DNA from: Caenorhabditis remanei
Taxonomy: Eukaryota; Nematoda; Chromadorea; Rhabditida; Rhabditidae
Assembly (NCBI RefSeq): GCF_010183535.1
Contig: NC_071333.1
Location: 5,640,587-5,704,586 of the forward strand
Direction: 5' to 3'
Length of the DNA: 64,000 bases
Below the pieces are notes generated by a model. The model searched no databases. It was not told the DNA's origin and saw nothing but the letters and a program-made list of their open reading frames with translations. The translations under genes were made by a program, and so were the position numbers. Below are positions 1 through 10,590 of this stretch, one piece after another; positions within the stretch are counted from its first letter, which is position 1, and each line of letters begins with the position of its first letter.

Positions 1-34
1 GTCCCGCCACTGAAAATATGTGATATTATGTAAT

Positions 35-1015
35 CTATTCATAACTGCGAGCTAAACTTACGCAACCACAGATGCAAATCACAATTGCAAAAATCACCAA
101 AAAGATACCCATTCCTGCAAAGGTATGAAACACAATCAGGTTTCCAGTAGAGATAGCCTCGACTTCGAGAGGAACTTGTGTTGCAGTTATATTTTTGAGA
201 AAAGCGACTAAATCCTTCGGATCAACCAAGTTGGATTTGGTGAATTGATATGTTATGTTGTATCCTTGTCTAATATTATTGTACACTGCTTCTTCATTGA
301 AAACGATAGCGTTATCCGAGTATAAATCACCACGTCCTGGAATATCGGGGGAGTGGTATATCAACTCATCGGCGCAGTCGAACATGACACCTAAAACAGA
401 AAACATTAAATTTGATATCATCCGGCATAATACATTACCATTGAATTTACCACGCAGACCGTTCTCCATCTCCAGAATCCAAATTGTGACGCAAGTTGTA
501 CTGCACGGTAACATTTTAACTTTGTTTAGAAAGCAGTTGGTCTTATACCAATCGTTGACCCAACCCATTTTTTGCTTTCGTTTACTGTTCTGCATCAATT
601 CGCGATGTTTGAGCTGGAAATGTAACGTTTAGTTTACTACGAAAATTAATTTACTCTGTAAACTTACAAATTTGCCTCCAATGCATTGGATGCAAGACAA
701 CTTGAGAGGCGAAATTTTTGTCGGTGCTTTCGGATTCAGAGTAGTTCTGTTTGATTCGAGGAACTGTTTCACATCCTTCTCATCATAATCATCCTTGTCG
801 TCAGCTTCCCACATTTTGAGACATTCGACGGTGTCACATTTCCAAGAATCTATGTTGATTCCGAGCTTTCTCGCCCAGACTGCGATTCTATACGGATTGA
901 GATAGGGCAATTCTTTTGGGTATTTGATGGTCAGAGCAGCAAAGAGAAGCATCAGACCACACGAAATCAAGATGAGCAGGATAAATCCAAAAAATATTTT
1001 ACATTTGTGACGCAT
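35..1015 (-). CDS. Uncharacterised two-pass membrane protein, 292 aa
   Basis: I do not recognise the family. Three exons give an intact frame: 1015-668, 613-439 and 390-35 (stop TAA or equivalent at 37-35). The second intron is 48 bases and in frame, so a plain ORF reads through it; its donor GTAATG and acceptor TTTTAG are good. The first intron has donor GTAAGT and acceptor TTTCCAG, and both exon joins keep phase. The protein has a hydrophobic segment at about residues 8-30 (signal anchor) and a second near residues 262-285, close to the C-terminus. Between them lies a probable extracellular region with about ten Cys and several N-glycosylation sequons (NRT, NIT twice). That layout suggests a disulfide-bonded surface protein, which is inference. 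The gene ends 34 bases from the window edge and is complete. Confidence 0.7.
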
Positions 1016-2824
1016 CCTGTAAAAACAGTTATGAAAGGGTATAAATAAGTAGTATCGTAGGAAAATGAAAAATGTTTTAGATACTAGATAGATAGAACAT
1101 CAAACGGTTAAGTGTAAACGTAATCTAATTGCAGGTAGACTCAAAACAAAAATTTGACTCATGAGGCAGTCGGAGAAGAAAGTTGGAGACTTGAATGGTA
1201 CATGTTTTGAACACATGTGGTGAACAGACTGAACGCAGAGGAGTGAGCAAGTCACATATAGCTTTGAGAGGTATCAGAAAGCTAGACAGTTTTTGTGGGC
1301 GGAGACCGTCTAACGAATTGAAAATGAGTCATTGTAAACATTTTCTAGAACATTCTCATGAACGACACAGAAACTCATGCTAGGGGAAAACATAAGTGAA
1401 AGAACAAGTGAAATGAAAATAATTTGGAGAGGTTCCAGATGTACTAGAGTTAAAGCTCCGCAGTTTGATAACTATTCGAGTAGTCCGAAAACTTTAAAAA
1501 AAAACTCGAGAATTATCAGTCATCTAAAAAATTTTCTGCCTACGTGAAACGGGCAAAATTAACATCAGTTGTGAAAATTCTACTAAAATTCAAGCTCCGC
1601 CTCTTAAAGGCAGGATAGTGCAGAGAAGTACAAACTAAAGGTTCAACACCGCAAAGAACAGAAAGGAAAAATAGATGCAGACCAATCTGAGAAGTTCTAG
1701 TCGACTAGAAAACTGTCTTGGGCCCGGCTTCACCCACAAACGCTATTTAGGAGTGAATCATAAACATTTCCAAATTTTTTGAAATTAAAATAGGCTTCGT
1801 AGTTAGTATAATGTTTGTTTTTGTGATTATGATTTACAAGTCTCCGTTTTTGGAAGAATACCGTTTCATATTTCCTCAAAAAAGGAAACTACGCGCCCTT
1901 CAAAAACAATTTAAACACTGAGAACAGATATTTTCGGGAGACACTCTGATCACTGAGCGTTTATATGAACTGTGATAGATGATCAAACACCATTCAAAGC
2001 TAGAGAGGTCAAGCGTTTTGAGGCGGGGCTTATGTATTTCCAAACCACAGAGGGACGAAAAGAATTAGACGGTCCGCGATTGTTGATCAACGAATTTTGC
2101 ATTGTTCACATATTGAACAATTCAACGAAAAAATAAAATCTTACGATTTCATGAGTCACTGGGACAAAGTCAGAAGAGTTTCTCACAAAAAAGCTACACA
2201 ATGATTTGAAATTAGAACTAAAAGTAGAAACCCCAAAAGCGGGACTTAATATGTGATTTCGAAGAGATAGTTGAAAGTGGGTCCAGTGTTGTAATCAGAC
2301 CTCGATAAGAACAAGTGAAACTCATCGAAAACTGTGAGATACGAGACTCAAAAATTTGAGATTGTACTGGTTTCTGAGCATCAATATGAATAGTAACAAA
2401 TGATCATAAATTATTTGATATCGGAGTAGTCAGTGATTGTTACTGGAGGGCCAAAAACACATGCCGTATTCGTTCAAATTGAAGCGCGTGCGCTTCTAAT
2501 TTTTAAATGAGTTTCCAGAATGCACTCTTTTTATTAGAAAAAGGATGGAATACGGTAAAAACATTGATTTTCACAGAAATCTTGTAAAGCAAGCCAGACA
2601 CATTAGAACCAGCTTGAATTCATGACAAAAATTGCAAGAAATGTGAGGTTGCCGGGAGCAGAACCTGTACTCTTTCTCACCTCCTCTTCATAAGCTCTAA
2701 ATTAAGCTTCTGTTCTTTTTTGCATGTTGGTAAAGTAATTATTTGCCAGCGATAGAAACGTTGACTTTGTTTTCTTCAAACATCAGGCTTCGAGGACAAA
2801 GTCTAAACATTTGAACTTTTGGAA
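1016..2824. other. Intergenic stretch, no gene seen
   Basis: This is AT-rich sequence without a convincing exon. The only ORFs are short, carry no recognisable motif and have poor codon character. It probably holds the promoter of the minus-strand membrane protein gene close to 1016. Confidence 0.5.
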
Positions 2825-2978
2825 TCCGCGTTTTCATATCTCAGCAGTTATATATAACACGTCTCAAATTTCCAAAGTAGTTCCATTACCTTTCCTAATA
2901 AATAGTTCAAGTTTTGAAAAGATCCTTAATCGAGTCACGTCATTTCGCAAATCAGGATGATTAAGGATGCTTCCACAA

Positions 2979-3901
2979 TCACCACTGAATTGAGAGCTGA
3001 CAGACAAGGAGGATTTGGATTAACTTATTTTTTAACGGAGTCGTAGTCGATGGGACATCAACAGCTGTGGTGGTGATTGTGTAGTTCTCATAATCTTGAG
3101 CAGTCGATGGCACGTCAGCAGCCGTCGTTGTGGCTTCAACTATAGTGGTAGTCTCAGCTTGAGTGGTCGTTGTATAGGCGTCGGTGTTAGTTTCATAGGC
3201 CTGAGTGGTGGTCGTTGATGGAACATCAGGAGCGGTTCTTGTGTAGACAGCCACAGTGGTAGTTTCAACTGGGATAGAGGTGGTCTCATAAGCCTGAGTA
3301 GTGGTATTTGGAGCTTTGTAAGGAGATGTCTCATTTCAATACACATATCCAGACGACTCATCACCGGATCCACTTTTCTCATCATTTCCAGGCGCATGTT
3401 GGCACTTTTTCACGATTTCCGTGCAGTCACAGATGACACCAGCCTTATCGAAAACGAGTCGAGCAGGTACTGCACTAGGATGGTACGTCCGGTGAAGCAG
3501 GCAATGTATTAATAAGTATAATCCGTTTTCCTTGTCATCGTAGGTCCGGTCGCTTGCGATGTCACCAGTAGCAGTTTCAACAGCATATGGGAAAGCGGTG
3601 GTCTCACTTGGAACTGGAACGTCTTCGACTGCGGGAATGATCTTAACGTCAGCTGGAGCGTAGTAAGAAGCAGAGGTAGTCTCCACATCGGCAAATCGGG
3701 TAGCTGTAATCTCTGCTGGAGTAAATGGACTAGCAAGGGCTTCAACTGACAGCTTGAAGTCTTCGGCTGCAGTCGTAGCTGGTGTGGTGGAAGTCTCAGG
3801 GACGTAGGGGCAGCGATGATATCAACTGAAGAAAATGGATTAGCAGTGGTCTCTACTGGAACAGTGACAGCGTCGTTAGCTCGAGCTGGTCTCAATGCCA
3901 T
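2979..3901 (-). pseudogene. Thr-rich mucin-like gene, broken copy in the left arm
   Basis: On the minus strand an ATG at 3901 opens a Thr/Ala/Val-rich product. The apparent frame changes near 3800 after the residues DIIAAPT, then runs to a TGA about 3338 after SSGYVY. The frame stays coding-like beyond that stop as a run of ETTT, TTTTQA and ADVPSTTT repeats down to 2979. The other arm of the inverted duplication has an in-frame link (YVYVDPLNETSPYK) where this copy has the stop. The middle has a Cys pair (ICDC) and an acidic Gly/Ser segment. Thr-rich repeats of this kind are usual in O-glycosylated secreted or surface proteins. No signal peptide is obvious. The shifts and stop argue for a pseudogene, although unrecognised introns cannot be excluded. 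Confidence 0.55.
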
Positions 3902-4139
3902 ATTTTTTTCGATACAGTTCAAAAAATTAATAAGCGGGTATGCCAATATGTTGACTCAAAATTCCTAGTTTTTGTATAAATTCAAAAGTGTTTCTCGAAA
4001 ATAGTCTTGTTTTAAACGTGTTGACTTCGGGTTTTGAATATCTTAAGTTTCTTTGATTGCAAACAATCAAAATGTTGAATTCTTTTCATACAATTTTTCT
4101 ATTTTACCTGCAAAATTAATTATGAAACACTTACGGTAT

Positions 4140-4870
4140 CTGAATACTATAGTTTTGAAGGCAATATTTGATTATGCCCTTTGGTTTTGCCGGCTGCAGG
4201 TATAAGTCAATGATTTATCCCATAAATAGGCAGAATAAATTCATTAGTGTTGAAGATGTCTTTCTAAATACTTTTTCTTGTTATAAATTATCTGAATTAC
4301 TAAAAAAATAACAAAAATCAAAGGGTTTAGTTCGTAAAAAGAAACAAAACCCTCTCTTCGTGGTGAGACCCAGCCGCATAATTCAATGCGCCTTTAAAGC
4401 GTCTGCGTCTCTATTGGCAAGAAACGTCTCTACAAGAAAGAGGATAGGAAGGGAGGACGTTGGTCCACGTCGTTTTACTGCACTCTCTTTATTCTTTGTA
4501 CTCTTTATGCAAACGCCTTTAACGTTGTTTGCATATAGAGACGCAGACGCTTTAAAGGCGCATTGAATTATACGGCTGGGTCTCACCACGAAGAGCGGGT
4601 TTTGTTTCTTTTTACGAACTAAAACCTTTGGTTTTAGTTTTTTTTTCTGTAATGCAGATAATTTATAACAAGAAAAAGTATTTAGAAACACATCTTCAAT
4701 TCTAATATGTTTATTCTGCCTACTTATTGGACTAATCATTGATTTATACCTGCAACCGGCAAATTCAAGCACAGAATTATATATTTTCGTCGAAACTGTA
4801 GTATTCAGATACGGTAAGTGTTTCATAATCAATTTTGCAGATGAAATAGTAAAATTGTATAAAAAGAATT
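4140..4870. repeat. Inner foldback core of the inverted duplication
   Basis: The block at 4355-4412 (GGTGAGACCCAGCCG, then CGCCTTTAAAGCGTCTGCG) is mirrored at 4536-4600. The mirror continues outwards to about 4140 and 4870. The innermost arms are the best conserved. It could be a foldback transposon that seeded the larger inversion. I could not define a target-site duplication, because the outward sequence is itself symmetrical. Confidence 0.6.
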
Positions 4871-4921
4871 CAACATTTTGAATGTTTGCAACCAAGAAAA
4901 CTTAAACTATTCAAAAACTAA

Positions 4922-5529
4922 AGTCCAGTCGACGTTAAGACCATTATCGCTCCAGCTGAAGGCTTTCCAGTCCCAAGGAAGACAACATTTTCCCCATATG
5001 CTGTTGAAACTCCTTCTGGTGACATCACCGGTCCTGCGATGACAAAGAAAACGGATTTTTCTTATTAATACATTGCCTGCTTTACCGGACGTATCATCCA
5101 AGTGCAGTATCCTGCTCGACTTGTTTTCGATAAGGCTCGTGCCATCTGTGACTGCCCTGAAAACCTGAAAAAGCGCCAATATGCGTCTGGAAAGGACGAG
5201 GAAAGCGGATCCGGTGATGACCGTCTGGATATGTGTACGTGGACCCCTTGAATGAGACATCTCCTTACAAAGCTCCGAATACCACCACTCAGGCTTGTGA
5301 GACCACCTCTATCCCAGTTGAAACTACCACTGAGGCTGTCTACACAAGAACCGCTGCTGATGTTCCATCAACAACTACCACTCAGGCCTATGAAACCACC
5401 ACCGACGCCTATACAACGACCACTCAAGCTGCGACTACCACCACTGCTCCAGCCAATGAGTCTACCACTCTAGCTGAAACCACCACCACAGCTGCTGATG
5501 TCCCATTGACAACGACTCCATTAATTTGA
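4922..5529 (+). pseudogene. Thr-rich mucin-like gene, broken copy in the right arm
   Basis: This is the plus-strand counterpart of the broken gene in the left arm, lacking its first part. It reads VDVKTIIAPAEGFPVP and on to TDFSY, then hits an in-frame TAA at about 5066. The same TAA context (CTTATTAATACATTGCC) exists in the left copy. After a further reading-frame change near 5218 the tail is open: YVYVDPLNETSPYK followed by about 85 residues of Thr-rich repeats such as AYETTTDAYTTTTQA, ending at the stop at 5527-5529. The tail is cleaner here than in the left copy. No start or promoter can be placed. Confidence 0.55.
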
Positions 5530-6567
5530 TTAATTCTTCGCGTGGACGCAGTGACAACGTTACTTTCCCCAATATCGCCAAATTCAGGAAAATCTCCCGA
5601 TAAGTTTCAGAATTGTTTCAGGATGACACACTTATCGAACTGAAACTATTTCTGCTAGAACTATTTTTTTTATGTAAACTAAATTGATCCAAACCATTCT
5701 TGTCTGTCAGCTTTCAATCCAGTGGTGATTGTGGAAGCATCCTTAATCATCCTGATTTGCGAAATGACGTGACTCGACTGAGGTTTTTTTTCAAAACTTG
5801 AACTAATTACTAAAAAGGTAGTGAAATTAGTTTGGAGATATTGGACGTGTTATATGTCACGGATAGAGGAGAAAACGCTGATTGAAGAAATGAAAATAGG
5901 CCGTTGAAATTGAGAGAGAACGTACGAAAAAAGACGATTCTGTTTCTTCTAAAACTCTTTTCATTAAGCGAGTCGGATGTCCGGAATTTCAATGCTAACG
6001 TACGTTTGTGTATCTGTGATTCCGAGTGTCCAGAATTTCATGTCTCACGTCTGTCTGTGTACCTGCAAGTTCGAATAGTAAATACAACCCTTTCTGTTAA
6101 TGCTTTCCCGGTTAAACCTTCCTCCAACTGTTTCAAGAATAATGTTAAACCTCTCGATCTCTCTAAATACTTCACTCTTAGCATGTCTAACTACTAATCG
6201 TAACTCCCTCTCGTTCCTTTTTTCCTGTATTCTGATTGTGTTTATATAACAAAGTGTGGTGCCATTACTAAAAATTTGAACTTTTCAGAAAGCATGATTT
6301 GTGAAAGAAACTACTACTCTATGTCTACTCTGTGGTGTACCGAACGTTTACGCTGTGTTCCTCCTCTGTTGTGTGACTCACATCACTAAATCTGGAAACA
6401 CTGATCTTTGAACGCTATGCATAATTTTGTGGAAGTTTTATGAGGGCAGCAGGAGGCGGGACAATACAAACCATGCCACCCTTCGACAACATCATTCTAT
6501 CTTGCCTTTCGCACATTCAGTTTGGTTTTCTTTAATCCTATCGAATCGTATTCCTCACTGTTCCGAG

Positions 6568-7181
6568 ATGAAGGCAGGATCAAAGGTCCTTTTAGGACTT
6601 TCTATTCTGTTTTTCATTGTCGGGCTGTCCTGTTTCGGGATTGGTCTGTATTCCTCTCTGCCGAATGTGAAGTTTGATCTACTATTTGACTTGGAGGATA
6701 ACTTGCTGGTTCATTCGACCATCGCCGAAAACCGTACAGATTTCCAAAAAGCTCTGATGCCCCTCCGCGAATTCGCTCGTGAACAAGTATTCAAGTTAAG
6801 GAATAAGACTGGGAGCTCAATGTTCTTGCTCATTTCCATGTTCTCATGTTTCCTGGCAACCCTCATCTTTATTGCAATTATGAAATTATGTTTTGTATGT
6901 GTCAACATCAACGTGCTCCATTTTGATATAACATTTTTCAGGTGATGGAAAACTCGAAATCAACTGGTATCACTAAATACCGCAAGGACAATGTTCAAAT
7001 CAATGAAGGGAATCTAGTAGCCGAATTGGTGCGGAAAGAGATTGACAAGTACCAAATCGTTGCAGAAAGCACAATTGAAACTGATGGCGAGGCGGACGAT
7101 GCTGTTCTCGTAGGGTATAAACAATCTTCCCGAGTTCAACAAGTTCAGCGTGGCGGAACTGAAGCCGGAACGTTTTTTTAA
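6568..7181 (+). CDS. Uncharacterised two-pass membrane protein, 188 aa
   Basis: I do not recognise the family. Two exons, 6568-6894 and 6942-7181, join in phase 0 across a 47-base intron (donor GTATGT, acceptor TTTTTCAG). I start at the ATG at 6568 because an immediate strong hydrophobic segment follows (about residues 7-29). The longer upstream frame has no such logic. A second hydrophobic segment lies at about residues 85-106, just before the splice. The loop between them has an NRT and an NKT sequon, and the C-terminal 79 residues are hydrophilic, with many Lys, Glu and Gln. An AATAAA follows at 7215. Its two-membrane-segment plan resembles the gene at the left edge of the window, but I see no sequence similarity between them. 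Confidence 0.65.
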
Positions 7182-8993
7182 TAATCCAAATGAGTATTAA
7201 ATGAAACAGTTGCTAATAAACGTTGAATATATGCAATTATGTTGTCTAGAATTGTTATGGTTCTTTTTTAAAAACTACAGAAACGATACTAAAGAAAATT
7301 ATGAGAATGTAACGTCTTTTTTTTCATTTGAAACAAAGGTGTCAAAATTTGAAAAAAATATGAGCAGATTCTGAAATATGGATGCACTTAATGAGTTTTC
7401 TACAGCAACTATGCATTTTGATGCATAGTTGCTGTAGATACTGATCTTGTAAATTTTTATTGCAAAAAGATTTTGTCATGCCAGCGGGTCAAGAAACATC
7501 TCAGAATCCCCCATAAACCTTTCAGAAAATTATGCATAATGTTCAATGATCAGGGGCTCAAGATTTATTGTTGTGAGTCATAGTGAATACTGTAAGAAAA
7601 ACAGAAATCATAAGACCATGGCACACTGCATCTGAAAGTTTCCCAGATATTTCAATCAGTTGTTTTTTATTCGAGACAATGAGTTCTGATTAACATGCAT
7701 CATTTTTTAATCAAAGCTTTTTTAATATTTTAGAGTGACATTGCAACACAAACTAGTTCTCCAAGAATTTTCGCGATGTACACTTCTACATGCTCATCTT
7801 CAGAGCATACACCTTTTCATTATGTATGATAAGAAAATATGCACACCGAATATGTGATGTTGATGATTGTGGAGATCAGCTCAGAGATTTGATGAAGAAA
7901 CCCGTAATGCTCAGATTCTCACTATCTTCTATTATGTTTCCATTGTTTGTTAACTTTAAACTTGCTTTTCACTCTTTTTTAACCTTGTTGGAGTCGAAAC
8001 CGTAGTTTTCACATCACTGAAAAACAATAATGACAGCTCAAAAATCTTTTTTTTCAAACTTCCAACCCTTTATGCCGCCCGAAATTTTTGTTTTCCAATT
8101 TTTCTAATTCGAGGAAAAGAGATACCTACGTAAAAATGAAGCTTTGATTTGACATGGATATCCTTATCTGACGTTTTCATTGTTTAAAGTTGTAATTTCT
8201 GTCGTTTCCTACAGTTTTTTTGACACTTTGTGAATGAACTACTTGTTACCGTTTTATTGTTATATCGTTAAACTTTGGCTTTCAAAAAACCCAAACTAAT
8301 AAAAACCACACATTCTCCTACTAATCAAACTTTTCTTGTGAATAATTACACTCTTTCTGTCAAATTTTAAACATTTCTTCTGCGTATTTTCTCAGAAAAC
8401 TTTTCATAGATGCGTCATGTTTTTCAAATTTAATGTTTCCCGCTTTTATCTATCTTCTTGTGTGTGCCGCTTTGAAATCTCTTCACATTGAGGAGACAAA
8501 CAAGTTTTTATCTGAGGAAAAAGTTTCGGTCCCAGAAATTTAAAAATGCGTCAACTCAAAACTAAAGGAATTTCTAAAAAACCAATATATGCTGCTTCGC
8601 GTCAGGCATTTATGAGCTCAAGTCTATGGGTTCCGCAAAAGCGTTTTCGAGGTACCTCTCACATTAATATTTCTCTTTGTTCCTCTAAAATCGCGATCCA
8701 TTTCATTTTTATTGGTTTTTGAGAGAAAAGAGCTTTCTCTATTACACTGGTTTCTCAAGACAGCCCCTTTTTTTATTCTCCGCTTCAGTCATAATCGCAT
8801 AGCAGCTTCGTGGCTGGCTGGTTGACTCAGTTATCATTTTTCACTTTTTCAAACTATTTCTAAAAAATTTAAATTAGAGTTTTTCACAATCCTATATATT
8901 TTTAAACTTTTTTATAGAAACTATCAACACGCTTCTTCATTCTTCGGCTATTCATTTTTCGAAATTCGTCTGCTTCACCGGAACTGGTGAAAG
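7182..8993. other. Intergenic stretch with one perfect hairpin
   Basis: No convincing exon is visible. The stretch holds the polyadenylation region of the upstream membrane protein gene, a perfect hairpin at 7400-7437 and, towards the right end, the T-rich upstream region of the transthyretin-like gene. Confidence 0.5.
7400..7437. repeat. Perfect 17-bp hairpin
   Basis: CTACAGCAACTATGCAT is followed by the loop TTTG and then the exact reverse complement. No flanking duplication is evident. It could be a tiny foldback element remnant, a small structured RNA or a 3' processing signal. Confidence 0.85.
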
Positions 8994-9609
8994 ATGAAGG
9001 TTCCTATCATTTGTCTTCTACAGTTGCTTCTCATTTTGGTTGTTGTCAAAAAGACAACCCAACGGACCGACATCTACATGAAGGGTAATCTGACTTGTGT
9101 AAGTCATTGGACACCCAAATGGTGTGCAAGAATAGTATTGGTGGAAAAAGATACTTTGTACGTTTTACTTATCACATGATATCTTTTGATGATGTTTTTC
9201 TGTATTTCAGTGAGAGTGGAACCGACAAAATTGCGGAATTTGGGGTAGTATGTTCAAAAATACCATGGATTGAGTATGAGATGAAGGGCTTCCAAGATGG
9301 CGATGGATTTTACGACGTAAGTTTTTACCTTTCTCCGCTTTGACTCATTCAAAAAATAGGACCCATGTTAGTACACAATTCAATACGTTTTCAGATCTTC
9401 TACGAAATGAGTGCGGTCATTACACACTCCTGCTCTGGTCGGGATCTTATTTGGAAACAAGAGCACAAGCTGAATTGGATTCCCGTTTCTAAAACGTAGG
9501 TTTTCAACTTCAATGCCAATTCACAACTTTAACTTTCAGAAACGTCACATTGGTCGAGCATTTTGCAATGTCCGAAGCATTTCGCGCAAAAACTTTTTTT
9601 GATGATTAG
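8994..9609 (+). CDS. Divergent transthyretin-like secreted protein, 146 aa
   Basis: Four exons (8994-9157, 9211-9316, 9395-9495, 9540-9609) join in frame with standard signals. The start ATG opens a signal peptide (hydrophobic run to about residue 18). The mature start, IYMKGNLTC, and then IVLVEKD match the first beta strands of nematode transthyretin-like (TTR) proteins, which typically begin VKG-L-C and carry a V-L-D/E-D strand. The later segment ITHSCSGRDLIWKQEHKL fits the family's conserved I-H-C block. The central part, normally a D-G-F-L-G stretch, is poorly conserved (FQDGDGFYD). Family members are secreted; TTR-52 bridges apoptotic cells to phagocytes, but no specific role can be assigned here. 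The overall length fits the family. Recognition rests on a few motifs and is moderate. Confidence 0.6.
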
Positions 9610-10343
9610 ATCTGGAAGCCGAGTTTTGCAAGCAGACAAACTTTCTGACAATTTCTGAAAATTATTTGATATTTAGCTAGATGACTTTCACAATATGAAT
9701 GAATCAGTTACTTTTTTCATTAACAACTTCAAACAGTTTTTTTTTGGCGGAAGAATAAGAACGATCCCCAAACTAGACCATTAAAAGAGTGGGTTGGAGA
9801 AAAAACAGAAGGGAGAGACAAATGATGAAAGAAAAACCTTATACATTTTGCCAGAGTATCAAACCCCTTTTTGTTGGAAAACATACTCAAGCATGATGAC
9901 ATAAACGTCTCCTAATTGTCGAAATGAAAATTGGAAACACACAATGAAACTGTAATTTTGAAAAACTTATAAAAAAAATTTAATGGCGTCGGGGTGATTA
10001 TGTGTCTTATTTTTGAAAATAGACAATAATCAGCTTGGTAAAAAAAAAGAAATTTCATCCAACTTTTGCATTTGAAGTGTCCACGATAAAGAAGCAATTG
10101 TTTCAATCTCTGTCCTATGAAATGTTTACTTATAACTTAATATGTTTCCGGAAGTAATAAAATTCTAAAAAGGCATCTCTCCGTATTAGTTTGTAGCTTG
10201 CTGAAACGAATGTTCTTTTTTCGAAATAATTATATAACGAACCACCTTGAGGTCGAGCAGCAAACATAACACTGGTGGTCTTTTTCGGCTGAAAGACAAT
10301 GTGTACTCTCTTGTATATTTTCTTCACGCTGTCCCATTCATGA
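9610..10343. other. Intergenic stretch, no gene seen
   Basis: Short ORFs on the minus strand here lack motifs and splice logic. The stretch is probably the 3' flank of the transthyretin-like gene followed by spacer up to the tRNA-like gene. Confidence 0.4.
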
Positions 10344-10414
10344 GCCTTGATATCAGTTGGGAGAGCGTTAGACTGAAGATCTAAAGGTCACCAGTTCGAT
10401 CCTGGTTCAGGGCA
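10344..10414 (+). tRNA. tRNA-Phe (GAA), degenerate D-arm, probable pseudogene
   Basis: The acceptor arm pairs GCCTTGA with TCAGGGC. The anticodon loop CTGAAGA gives GAA (Phe), with anticodon stem TTAGA/TCTAA. The T arm, ACCAG-TTCGATC-CTGGT, is perfect. The D-arm reads TATCAGTTGGGAGAGCG where eukaryotic tRNA-Phe normally has TAGCTCAGTTGGGAGAGCG, so two bases of the D stem are missing and the length is 71. The internal A box is damaged, which argues for a pseudogene or poorly expressed copy. Confidence 0.75.
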
Positions 10415-10590
10415 TTTCTTTTTGCTGTTCGTTCAATGTGACTAATACAGTAAATGTTGCTCAAAATCACATTTGAACAGATGATAAAAAACAATTAGAA
10501 TTGTCTGTCTATAGTTTTTAGGAAAAGTTGATTTTAAAGAACCAACTAGTGGAAAACCCCAATCCAGTTTCTGAGCGTTTGGTTATCATA

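Larger units (their letters stand above)
2825..5882. repeat. 3 kb inverted duplication with degenerate arms
   Basis: Sequence at 2828-3010 reappears in reverse complement at about 5697-5880, including the shared block GATTAAGGATGCTTCCAC. Sequence at 3260-3690 reappears at 4925-5330. An inner pair (4140-4410 and 4536-4870) continues the symmetry to a spacer of about 125 bases near 4412-4536. The two arms differ by many substitutions and indels, so the event is old. Each arm carries a broken copy of the same Thr-rich gene. Confidence 0.85.

Noticed and set aside
391..438. Uninterrupted minus-strand ORF reading through 391-438 as coding sequence
   Set aside because: The segment has a clean donor and a TTTTAG acceptor, 48 bases long and divisible by three, so it reads open by chance; the joined sequence keeps frame.
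1016..2824. Possible 21U-RNA (piRNA) cluster in gene-free stretches
   Set aside because: Scattered CTGTTTCA-like octamers occur (for example about 762 and 6127), but I see no clustering above what AT-rich sequence gives by chance.
4383..4895. 170-codon minus-strand ORF across the inner foldback
   Set aside because: It runs through both palindrome arms, with self-repeating ends (the same residues at start and finish of the palindrome) and no domain; it is a by-product of the inverted repeat.
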